DNA from: Pempheris klunzingeri
Taxonomy: Eukaryota; Chordata; Actinopteri; Acropomatiformes; Pempheridae
Length of the DNA: 64,000 bases
Direction of reading: 5' to 3'
Assembly: GCF_042242105.1 (NCBI RefSeq)
Contig: NC_092019.1
Span: forward strand, 17,157,328-17,221,327
The translations under genes and the position numbers were made by a program. Positions within the stretch are counted from its first letter, which is position 1; every line of letters starts with the position of its first letter. The notes under the pieces were generated by a model that worked only from the letters and a program-made list of their open reading frames with translations, did not search any database and was not told the DNA's origin. Shown one piece after another: positions 48,791 to 59,490 of this stretch.

Positions 48791-49399
48791 TTTAACAAAA
48801 AATCATGATTCTTTGTATCTCAATTTTCGGTTTTCTACACTTTTCTGGTGTGTTTTCTTTCTACTCAGCTGCTGGCTGGTAACAGACCAGATCACGTGAC
48901 GAGAGTCACGCGCTGGAGCGAAAATGGCGCATGGCATCTGGCGACGATACTTTTCCCTCAATTTTAAGCGCAAAGTAGAAAATGTCTCCTGCATTTTTAA
49001 CAATGAGAAAGGCAGCAAATGGAAGATGTATTTGCTATTATCTGGGTTTAAGTTGTGTTATAACAGAGGCAGTTTTTCGACGGAAGACAAATAAAACTAC
49101 ATTACCCATGATTCCTCATGAGCTAAACTCAGGGTCAAAGGGCGAATATGAGTCATTTACTTCTTCGGTTAGTATGTAAGATATTTTAAAGTATTTCCAT
49201 ATGAGTTCAAAGGCGTATTTATGTTGGAAATAAATTATCTAATTTTGACAATTGTTTTTCTAGCGTAATATCGTACATCGCTCACAAACCACTTCCGCAT
49301 TAGCTAAGTTGGCGTTGAGAACTAAATTTTGTGTCCGGTTTTTTCCTCTCGTCATTCTGTCCGGTCAGACAAAGGTAAAGGTTTAGTAGCAAACACAGC
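48791..49399. promoter_or_regulatory. Shared flcn / leng9 upstream region (divergent promoter)
   Basis: Head-to-head flcn (-) and leng9 (+) are separated by about 0.6 to 0.9 kb. TCACGTGA, a palindromic E-box of the CLEAR type bound by TFEB/TFE3/MITF and also by USF, lies at 48892-48899. AAAATGGCGC follows at about 48920. Transcription starts cannot be fixed from sequence. Confidence 0.5.
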
Positions 49400-52300
49400 A
49401 TGGCCTCAGACGGATTAGGAGAGCCCCCAGTTCCGACAGAGGACCAAAGAGAGGATGGGACCCTCCTGGCAGACACACGCAGACCAGAGGCAGGGGTCCC
49501 CGTTAACCCTAAAAGTGTCAAAGACCCCCTAAAAGCAGCAGGTAAATCACTCTGTCTAGTGTCACACATACTGATTCACAGTTATAGTTACTGTCAAATG
49601 GGTCTCCAAAGACTGCTAATTTCATTTAAGACATCATTAGTCATTAGGTGAGTCCATATAATGTATCCTATAATTTGAGTCACTGCTAGTCCTCCTAGTA
49701 CTCCTAGTCACTAGGAAGTGAGAGTGACATCTTTTTTTTTAAAATCTACTCTCCTGTGATTCCTCAGTCTGGGGATACATTTCTGTGTTAGTGTCATGGA
49801 TGGTCATGGTGAGCAATTTGAGTTCTGGTAAATTAATTTATCATCTGACTGGAGCCCTTTGACCTTGTAAGAGGGAGCTAAATGAGTGAGTGGACCACTG
49901 TAGTGACAGCCAACATTTCACTTCATGCCGCGCTGCTCTGCTGGAAATATGTCTTGTGTCAGGAAGTGAGTCAAAAGTATTGGCTCTGACCTCCGGATCC
50001 ACTATGAGAGGAACATTTGCCGTCTGAATCCACTCCCACTTGTCTCAAATCCAGATATCCTTTCTAAGGAATGAAACACTTCATAATTATTATTTTACCT
50101 AGTAACTTCCAGTCACTTGTAGCGAGATCTTAAGCCTAGAAGTAGTTGGAAATACTTTCAAAGTGAGCTCATGGTCTCGCAGTATCTGAGCAGCCTGTGC
50201 CAGCAAGTGCTATCTCAGTAGGAAGCAAAATATTACAGCTCAAAATGAAAAGATTCGGGCTGTGAGTCACATCCAGTTCTTCTACATGGTAATAGTGTAG
50301 CAGGGTGTGTGGTAACCTGTGGTATGTGTTTGACTTTACAGGCGACCACGCACCAGCCACTTGGCTGACATTTGAGTCCTCTGGGGCGAGTCATTGCCAC
50401 CTGTTACATGATTTATACTTTGGAAGTGTGTTGGAGAGGAAATATTGTGTTATACAACATTTTTTCCACCATTAGTTTCCTCTGTGATTGATCTTAAAGC
50501 TATTTCTAATTTGAATTGTTAAATGTTGTATCAGACCTGCTTAAGATAGAAGGAATCTAGTAGAAGAGTTTGATTTGATGTCCAGCACTCTGAGGGCAGG
50601 TGATTAGGGATCATGTTTCCTGACGTCTGTGCATTTACAATCTATCTGTGATCTGGCACACAAACATATCCCTGACAGGGAGGCTCGTATAGGAGACGCA
50701 TCTGAGCTGTGTATTGAAAAGACATGCAGAGGCAGTTATCTCAATCTCCCGTTCTGAGTATGAATCTCACATAATACTGTATAGGAATACTTTCATTTAT
50801 CCAGCTTGTTGGCTTAAGTCAACCATCCACACTCTAATCTGAGAACATCCTGCCGCACTGTTGTAGGTATTTTCAGCGTTAGTGAAAACTGTACTTTCAT
50901 TTGCACCTGTACCCTCCTGACTCCGTCTTTCTCTCTGTCGCTCTCTCATTGACAGACTCAGCAGAGCGGGATGAGAGTGGAGTCAACGTGTGCCAGTTTT
51001 TCCTGATGGGAAAGTGTCATTTTGGCCAGAGATGTCGTTTCTCACACAGGTCTGCTCTAATAACTCTTAATACCTGTAACACTAAAGAGGTTGAAAATCA
51101 TTGTAGCACAACTGCTAGTGATTACCGGTCATGTTGTACACCAAACAGAGACTGATGGGTGCTTGTTCAGACGTGCTACATGTAATTAAGATTTATCTTT
51201 TTTTCCATTTGCCATATTTCACATGTAGCCTATATTTTGACACTTTTTCTCCAATCTGTTGTTCTCTTTTCTCAGTGACCCATCAATAGATGATTCAGGG
51301 GCTGTGTCTCCTGACCAGGCTGACAAACTGGATCGGGAAACGACAGAAAAGAACAGGAAGAAATTGAGCAAAGCAACAAAGACAAAGTGCAACGAGGCAA
51401 AAGGTCACTCCATATTTGGCTGGTTGCCTATGTCATCTAGTAACATTAACATGACTTATTCCCTACATTCATCTCTTTTAACATCTTTTTATGTGACGCC
51501 CACAGAGGTGAACAAAAAGCCTCGCATGCGCACAGCAGATGATGTTATCTCTCGCATCCTGTGGGACCCATCAGTGGATGCATCGGAATTTGTAGTGGGG
51601 TACGTGGATCGCTTCCTCGGCGTGCTGGAGCGTCCCTTCAATGACTTCAACTGGGACACTGCCCCCTGTGACTGTGATTACTCTGCTGAGCTGGCCCTGC
51701 CCAGACACCGGATCCAGTACTTCACCTACAGAGGGCACCGTGTCTGGGACCGCTACACCAGGACCGACCGGGTCTTCGGCTCCACTGGTCAATCTCTGGC
51801 TTTCCACTTTGGAGGGGAGGAGGAAGTAAAGGGTGAGGCAGGACCCCGACTCACATATCCAAAGTATACCCCACACAATTTACACTGACCAAATATAATC
51901 ATTTGTTTTACAAGAAATAAACACCGAAGACCAAGAACAGCCACCTGCTGTCTGTGAGCAGGGAGAGGGTCAAACAGATGGGTGTGTTCATACCCAAAAC
52001 ACACATCTGGTGGAAGAGGAGCAGAGTGAGATGAACATTCACACCCCTGATGTAACAGAGGCAACTCCAATGTGTGGAGAAAACACTTCTCAGGAACAAC
52101 AGGAGTCCCGAGGAGCATGTGTTACGGAGGAGGCTGCGAATAGGTCTGGTGTGGTCTGGTGTCATCTTTTAAATTTAACTGAGAACAGACAGCAACTCCT
52201 GCACAGAACAAAATGGCATTTTTAGCATCTAAATGTTCCATACTTGGTTTGTTCGATACAAAATTTGAACAAAAGTTGAAGTCACAGTGAAACAGAAGTA

Positions 52301-53514
52301 GGAGCATCTTTAGCTTTTGCAATGTAACTTATTTCTGAGTGAAACAGAATAAAGCTTGAAAGATTAGTCGATTATCACTTTGCAACTCTTTTGATAACCT
52401 AATAATAGTGTAGTTATTTTATAACCAAAAATGCCAAATGTTTGCTGGTTTGAGCTTTTCAAATTTGAAGATTTGCTACCTTTCTTTGTTACAGCCGATG
52501 GTTAACGGGATATCTTTGGATTTTGAACTGTCGCTTACTGTGTCCTCAAGAGATAACGTTTTACATTTAAGAAAGTGTATTGGAAGATACTCCGCTGCCT
52601 GTTGAGTAATTTTACTCACCTGTTTTGATTCTAGATTGATGGCTTCAACAGAACAAATGTCCTTGTCCCAAAAAGATGGAGCAAGTGAGAAAGACGAGGG
52701 TGAGAAAGAGACAGAATGGCAAGAAAGCTGGGAAGGCAATGAAGATGCTTCAGTGGGTACAGCACAGTTCACCCTGAAATACATCCTTGTTCTGCAATTA
52801 CAGTTCACGTTTAACACAGCGATTCTCTTTTTGCTCCTCTATTATACACAGAGTCATCTTGGAGCTCTTAAGATCAGCCAGAATCCAGCAGCACCTCTGG
52901 AGCAGAGAGAGGAGAACCGCGGGGGTCGCCCCCCTAAGAAACGACCCACGCACTTCATCAGCTTCAGGGCCAACACTCCTGCTATCCTCTCCTGCTTCCA
53001 GCAGCTGCAGGAGGAGATCACCTCCCTTCTACCCTCCTCTGCCCCTCACTGGCAGAGCGCCTCCCGCCTTCATGTCACCCTGTGCCTCCTGGTGCTGTCC
53101 GGCCCGGCTGAGGTAGCCGCAGCCGGGGAGATCCTCCGACGGTTTGCCCATTTGGATCATAACCCCCCGGTGGCTCTGACCTTCCCAGTGAAGCTGAAGA
53201 ATTTCAACGGCAGGGTGCTGTTCCTGAGCCCCCAGCCTCAGCTTCACCTCCAGCAGCTCAACAGCGGCCTACAGGAGGCCTACAGGAAGGAGGGCTGGCT
53301 CCACAGGGACTCCTACAACCCGCGCTACCACCTCACACTGGCCAAGGTAGAGGACAGGGAGGGAGACAGGGTTTTTGAAGGGGTGGGCGACCTGAAGACG
53401 GGGAAGGGTTTAAATTTTGGCCGTCTGCCAGTCAACACCTTACACCTTTGTGCCATGGGCAGTTCCAGAGTAGATGGGTTTTTTGAGACTGTATGCACAG
53501 TAACTCTTCGATGA
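49400..53514 (+). CDS. leng9: Leukocyte receptor cluster member 9: CCCH finger, MJ1316 domain, 2H phosphoesterase; 7 exons
   Basis: Predicted RNA-binding protein with a phosphoesterase-like end; its substrate is unknown to me. Coding exons: 49400-49541, 50956-51049, 51276-51403, 51506-51832, 51915-52143, 52635-52752, 52852-53514; in frame 566 residues (human about 500). Seen: a CCCH zinc finger (C60-x7-C68-x5-C74-x3-H78), a charged linker, then an MJ1316/DUF504-type RNA cyclic-group recognition domain (about 130-220; DDVISRILWDPSVDASEF, VGYVDRFLGVLERPF, HRIQYFTYRGHRVWDR). After an acidic, poorly conserved region comes an AKAP7-like 2H (2',5' RNA ligase-like) domain (about 375-560) with both catalytic motifs, HVTL (His420) and HLTL (His506). 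This domain order is that of LENG9. Two introns (51404-51505 and 52753-52851) are 3n long and stop-free, so the last exon boundaries could vary. The last exon is GC-rich. Confidence 0.93.
51404..51505 (+). other. leng9: leng9 intron 3, 102 nt, in frame and stop-free
   Basis: Bounded by AAAAG|GTCACT and CGCCCACAG|AG. It is 34 codons long without a stop, so a read-through transcript stays open. The T-rich 3' half and hydrophobic translation look intronic. Retention would insert 34 residues between the zinc finger and the MJ1316 domain. Confidence 0.6.
52753..52851 (+). other. leng9: leng9 intron 6, 99 nt, in frame and stop-free
   Basis: Bounded by GCTTCA|GTGGGT and TATACACAG|AG. It is 33 codons long without a stop. 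Its translation is strongly hydrophobic because of the pyrimidine tract, which argues for an intron. Retention would put a membrane-like segment just before the 2H domain. Confidence 0.6.
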
Positions 53515-54167
53515 TAGACGAGTGTGCAGTTTTATGTTCACACACTACAAACATGTATGTTAATACTTGAGAGATATGACTGGATGCAATACAGCTGACG
53601 TTTGCACTGGCCATGTGACCTTATCAACCAAATCTGGTGTGTGTGTTTTAATCTTTTAAGTTAATTCAGCTAAGATGCACTTTTTAGGATAATTGGGCGA
53701 AAAATAGCAAGGGAATGAAATTTAACTTGATGCAGGGCTGCAGCACAATGTCAGACACACTATATCAATTATAATCTACTGTATTAAGATGCAAAAGGTT
53801 ACAATGGTCACACTAAAATCACAACATGCTTGATAATAATATGATGTATAAATATTATTTAAGGACCTACATTCAATGTCATTTATATTTCAAGGTGAGA
53901 AATTAGTCTAAACAAAATAGTCCAACTTTGGGCATGTCTCACTTTGATATTTCCTGCACAGAGAGGACATACACACCTGCTTCCTACAAGCTTAATGTAC
54001 GAGACATAAATTGTCCACGAGGGGAAAAGATGATTTCTTAATCTTTTTTATGTAATTTCTTGATTTATACAATCTGTTGTATATGAATATTGTATGGAGG
54101 GTGTTCCACAAGAGCGATGACTTTGTATGCTTTTACAATGAATTCTAACCACTTGATTGTCAAGGAC

Positions 54168-54173
54168 ATTAAA
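54168..54173 (+). terminator. leng9: leng9 poly(A) signal (ATTAAA)
   Basis: ATTAAA about 650 bp after the leng9 stop, in AT-rich non-coding sequence. No canonical AATAAA was noted between the stop and this point. Confidence 0.45.
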
Positions 54174-54362
54174 TATTGAATTGGTTATTTTAAATACTGA
54201 GAGTGGTGATATTTTATCAGTGCCGTGATGGATGGCCTGGATGCGGTACTGCTGCTGTTGCTGTGTCTAACATACAGACACACGGAGGCTGCGTAAACGC
54301 TCCCCGAACAACTCTTGCATACATAATATAATTTTCTGTCTACTTTCCCCTCTTCCCCCCAG

Positions 54363-54364
<2 letters not shown>

Positions 54365-54418
<54 letters not shown>
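54365..54418. repeat. (CA)27 microsatellite
   Basis: Perfect CA repeat between leng9 and ttyh1. Confidence 0.95.
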
Positions 54419-54420
<2 letters not shown>

Positions 54421-55460
54421 TACATAGGCTATATGAGTCAGTGAGTATGCTCTCTGGCTCTCTACTGTTGGCTCCCTCGCTCGCATTATCTCCTTGCCTC
54501 CCTTCCCCCACTCTCTTTCAGTGACACAGAAAAACTAACGCCGCCCCCTCCCTCTTTGCTCGCTCGCTTCTGCCCCCCTTTCTCCAACGGCAGACAAACA
54601 CCATACTCTTTATACTCTTTCTTGCTTGTGTTTTACCATTTTTTTCCTCCAATTTGCATTCCTCAGCCAAATCACCCATAGATCATCTCCATCAGTGTGC
54701 TCTCATCACTTCTATCACCTTGTTGCATGTTCTCCTCCGCCTCCTTGTCACTGAATCAGTGTTGATGCTGTTCTGCAGCTTCCACTGAAAACTGCTTTTG
54801 CCTAAAAATCCATTGCATGCTGCTTGCCCCCTCCTCTCTATTCATTGTTCACTCCATCTCTCTCCCTCCCTCCTCTTTCTCTCAGCATCCCTCCCTGGGA
54901 ACCCACTTTTTTTTCTTTCTCCTCAGTGTTTCATGTTGCCTTTCCCTGCATCTCCCCCTCCTCTTATTCATCTATGTGAGCTTTTTCCACTTCTCTTACT
55001 CTAATTTTATGTGCATCTCTACTTCACATTAGCTCTCGACACGTCGCAGCCCAACAGTGCTGTCATAGGCAGGTGTGCAGTATTTTTGCATCCAGCATGT
55101 GAGTGGATTTGAAAAAAAAAAAAAATCTCTTTTCACTATTGTTTAGCGCACACAGTTGGCTGACAGTTCTGCATTTTTACCCTCTCTCTCAGTAATCTGG
55201 TCAGGGTTCAGTGTGGTGGTCTGGACAGAGATTGGTCTGGTTGATGGGAGTGTGCATGGATGTTGGTGGGGGTCGGCATTAGAAGTGTGCCCCTGGTATC
55301 TCGGTACGGAGTGAGTGAGGGGTTAGACTCTGCTAATCCCCGTTAACAGATTAATTATCTTTGGGCAATATCGTGTTGTGAAGTCGTTTGGGCGTTAAGC
55401 TACGAAGGGCTACAATACAATGATAAAGGGTCCCTTAGGGGTGTCTCCTCAATCTTAATC

Positions 55461-55560
55461 CCCCTCTCTCTCTCTCTCTCTCCCTCTCTCCCTCACTCTC
55501 GCTCTCACTCTCTCTCTGTCTCTCTCACTCACTCACTCACTCGCTCTCAGTGAGAGCTCC
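55461..55560. repeat. CT-rich (GAGA) tract upstream of ttyh1
   Basis: Nearly pure CT and CTCA repeats directly upstream of the inferred first ttyh1 exon. The complementary strand is GAGA-rich. It may be part of the promoter, but that is inference from position. Confidence 0.7.
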
Positions 55561-55848
55561 TCTCCCATCCATCAACACAAGCACCTCTCCACTGTCACCA
55601 GACAACCCTACAATTATTGGTTATTTAATATTTCAGTAACTTATTGGCTTATTTTTTTCCCCTCCTCTTTTCCATTTTGACATATTTTTTGGAATGTCTC
55701 CGAGACGTTTTTTCAGGATGATGTTTTTTCAAGAGCATCAAGCGTTGATGGCTGGCAGTATACCTCTTTGAGTGGGTAAATATTTCACGGACACCGGCGA
55801 AGAGAAGAGACAGAAGGAGAGAGAAACCTCCCAACGCAAGTGACAGAG
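55561..55848 (+). other. ttyh1: Probable non-coding first exon of ttyh1
   Basis: Ends at a good donor, ACAGAG|GTAAGA (GT at 55849-55850). The first coding exon has its own acceptor (TCCTGCAG at 59453-59460) 30 bases before the ATG, so an upstream non-coding exon is required. The start of this exon is approximate. Confidence 0.45.
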
Positions 55849-55947
55849 GTAAGAAACTGATCCCTCTCCTCTCCATTATGGCTTAATTGTTGACGTGGTA
55901 ATATAATATAGATGCACATTACACCACATCACAGAGTATTGCTAATT

Positions 55948-56011
55948 TGGAGCCATGCTTATCTTTTCAAATATGCTTTTTGGAGCCATGCTTATCTTTT
56001 CAAATATGCTT
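55948..56011. repeat. 33-bp tandem duplication
   Basis: The unit TGGAGCCATGCTTATCTT... (33 bp) occurs at 55948-55980 and again at 55981-56011. A decayed third relative (TTCATGCTTATCTTTTCA) lies near 56056. In the inferred first intron of ttyh1. Confidence 0.85.
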
Positions 56012-59000
56012 AATGGATGTAACTGAAACCATTACACCATATTGCCAAAATGGATTCATGCTTATCTTTTCAGCTATCACATCTAATGGGTGAATCCTCT
56101 CCCAAAGACGTTTATAGAATAGAAATTAAAAAAATCAGATGATGCTGTAATGGTTTGATTGCAGCCAATATTTTCCACCCACTTAGAGTTTCATCTCTCT
56201 CATATTTTGTCTAGATGCTTTTGGACTGTTTGATTAATGTGCAAGATAATTTCATATTTTGTTCGCCTGTCGATTTGGTCAGCAGTGTGGAAGCATTTTG
56301 TCACCATCAACTTGTCATGCCGGACTCTTGCACACATCAAAGCACTGATTTGCTCTGACTTACTGACTATGAGCTGCACTCACTTACCTTCGGTCAGCTG
56401 CACTCACTTTGAGGGTTGATTGTTGGAACTGAACATTAATTTTGCCAATGAATGTAAAGAGAAAATTGGATTTAAATTGAGATTGGTATTCTTGTCCTGT
56501 GGCTCCACAGCGCAGACAACTTTGCACCCTTCACAAAGATGTCTATTAATTCCTCCTGGCTGATGTAGTGTGTCATGAGGCTGTTATGCTCTCTCATAAA
56601 TTACAGTCATTAAGGTTGTTGTTAAGAGGCCGTTAAGACGACTGTTCAGACTGTAATGTGAATCATAGCAGGTTTAATGGAGCAAATTGGAAGCAAAGGG
56701 ACTGCATTAATTACATCCTCTGATCAAAAGAGTTATACTGTCATAAAAAAAGATGAAGGTGAAGATGATTTTCCTGCGCTGAAGATGATCCTAAATTCAG
56801 CTGACAGAGATGCTTCAGCCTTGCTCTCATTAGCCGCCTCACAAAATGGCCCTTTTCTTTACATTCAGGCATCATGGAGTCTCATATCATGCAACTGATT
56901 TTATTCTTGGTGTTGTCTGAGCTCTGTGCAGACTGAGCGCGACAGAATTTTTCCCGTTTTGTTTTTTTCTTAAGCGCTCACGGTTGGGTGAGAGTCAGTG
57001 GTTTCTTCGCCATCTCATTCCTTGTCTCTCCCTTTTTTTCTTTTTCTCTCTGCCGACTGAGCTCAAAAATCACATTTATTCGGCTTCAGTTATGCAATGG
57101 TAACAGGCATGATAACAGGCTGGCAGGAGACATCACATCAACTTGAGGCTTCCTATCTGTGACAACTGCTGAGCAACTCCCGCTCCTGGACAGTGAACCC
57201 CCCCACACGTCCATCAGCACCTCATTAGGTTGCCTCCATAACTTTCTGGGCTGCAGGAGAATCTTACCTGAACTTTGACCTGATGTCTGTCATCAGTGTT
57301 TATTCCCCCAGTCATACATACATCTTGACTGCATTCATTTTGTGCAAGTACATACATCACAATGAGACCGATAACCTGTTGTCTTGCTGTTGATTCATAT
57401 TTCCTCTTGAACTGTTTGATAATGGGGGTTTTTATGGTGCATTCTGCTTGCGTCACTCTTCAATGGAAAATGCTTTTCTGTATTGACCCACATCATTGGT
57501 GGTGTTGATCACTTCAGGTAGACTGATTCTCCCTTTGATTGTGGAATTACTCCCTTACTTGATCATTACGCCTCTCAAAAAGCTTTTATCCTCTCCTAAG
57601 TTTGATAAATGTACCCCATAGACATGCCTCACAGCTCCTATAATACGTCTAAGCTGTTTTCACTCAAGGTAAATGATCGTGAAGGAATGCATAAATATCG
57701 CACCCAGAGTATAGCACGCAGTCTGTTAACGCTGCAGATGTGTGGTGGATGGATGCAACTCTCACAGCGTGTGAACCATTATGTCCGGCACAGTTTTAAT
57801 AAGGGAAATGGAGTGTTGGCAATGATTTGATTTGTGACAGTTGGGCTGCTGGAACCATTAAGGTGAACAGGCTTATTGTAATGGGCTTAGAGCAGCCCTG
57901 TCTGGCCTGTGGTCGAGCTGTTAACTTGTTCTGGGCCATAACCGCCCCAAATCTGAATGGCAAATTGTCTGGCATTGAATGTGACATGTGGCCAAATCTA
58001 AACTTTTATCATGCACAGTGTTGAGCACAATCATGTGCAATGGCTTGTAAGGGTGAATCAATAGGGACATTAAAATGCCTCAGCAGTGTGTAGAATAGTG
58101 TTGTGATTGAAAGTTGTATTGAATAAATAAAAGCTGCATTAAAAGAGAATAAACAAATCCAACACAAGCCTTTAATTCAGAAGCTATCTGACATTATTGG
58201 GTCCTGTTAGACTCAGATGCAGGACTGTAATCTGTGTGTAATATCAGCATTGAGCTGAGCTGTATAACTCCTTGTATTTAAGCATCAGTGCTGTTGTTGT
58301 GAATGGTTCTCTCTGTGCTGTCCTCTCTTGAGCTGTCTTAAAACGCTCCTTTCTTAAACAGTAAAGCTCTGATGGTCTCTTAATCTGGGCAGCCGGTATC
58401 AGAAGCCTACCAGGCTCTTGTCTCACCCCCTGTGTCCCCCTCTGCTCTGCCATTGTAATGAGGATTCCAGTGTATGTTTTGGCTAACTGGATTTGCCCTT
58501 TATATTTACCCTACTTTCTCCCCCTTGGACGGCTTTAGTAAGAAATGCTCAACACAAACACTCAACAAAACAGTGGTTGATGATGGAGTCAAACATACAG
58601 TTCTTTGTATAATGGTTTTCTTGGTGCCTTATACAGTGTTCCTCTCCTGTGCATACACTGCCACATCCCCTATATAATCCATGCTGCTCCTATACCATGC
58701 ACCCTTTTTATAAGGTTAACAGAGAGGTCTGTGAAGAAGTCATGTATAATCATGTAATCTCCATGTTCAAGGCAAACCCCCTCTGGCTGTAAATAATGAA
58801 TATTTTTTTTAATCATGTTGATGATTTTCTCCATTCATTGATTAATCGCTTTTCCTATGAAATGTCAAGAGCCCAAGGTGTTACATCTTGAAATATTTTC
58901 TTTTCATTCAACAAAACCCGAATGTGTTCAATATTTTACAATTTTGCTTGATTAAATGAATTTAAATGAATTTAATTTCAAATGGAATTGCTGTCAAAGG

Positions 59001-59490
59001 CCCGACTACTCAATTAATTGTTCGAGCTTTGCTGCTTAACTATAAGAAGGCTCTTTTTCTGAAATATGTCTGAAAATATCACAGTAAAAATTTTGCACGA
59101 GACAAGCTTTTTTTTTTTTTTTCATAGTCTTGGATGTTAATCTTTCAGTTTACGTTTCCTTGTAGAACTGATCTAAGATCAGTGAAGCCAAACTCTGCTG
59201 TACCTGAAATGTTACAGGTAAAGCAAAGAAACTGTAAAGTAACTGTGGCTAACATCTTGACCCTTACTTCGCTCAGGTGAACGCTGGTCATATATGGTCA
59301 CCGCTGTGTGCAGATGGAGGAGGGACTCGTACTGACCTCTCTGTTCTCTCAGCTTGGCCGTGGGCTCAGGAAGTCCTTTACCCCTCCTTACCCTCTTCCC
59401 TCTCCCCTGTTCTTACTTCACATCCTGGTTGCTCTGACCCCTCTTTCCTCCCTCCTGCAGGGTGGAGGAGGGGACCAGCGGCAGTAGAAA

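Noticed and set aside
48803-49018. Short minus-strand frame upstream of flcn
   Set aside because: No family resemblance; it lies in the divergent promoter region where no coding exon is needed.
54541-55560. Pyrimidine-rich stretch as a coding or RNA gene
   Set aside because: Open frames here come from CT-rich low-complexity sequence; no motif or family resemblance was found.
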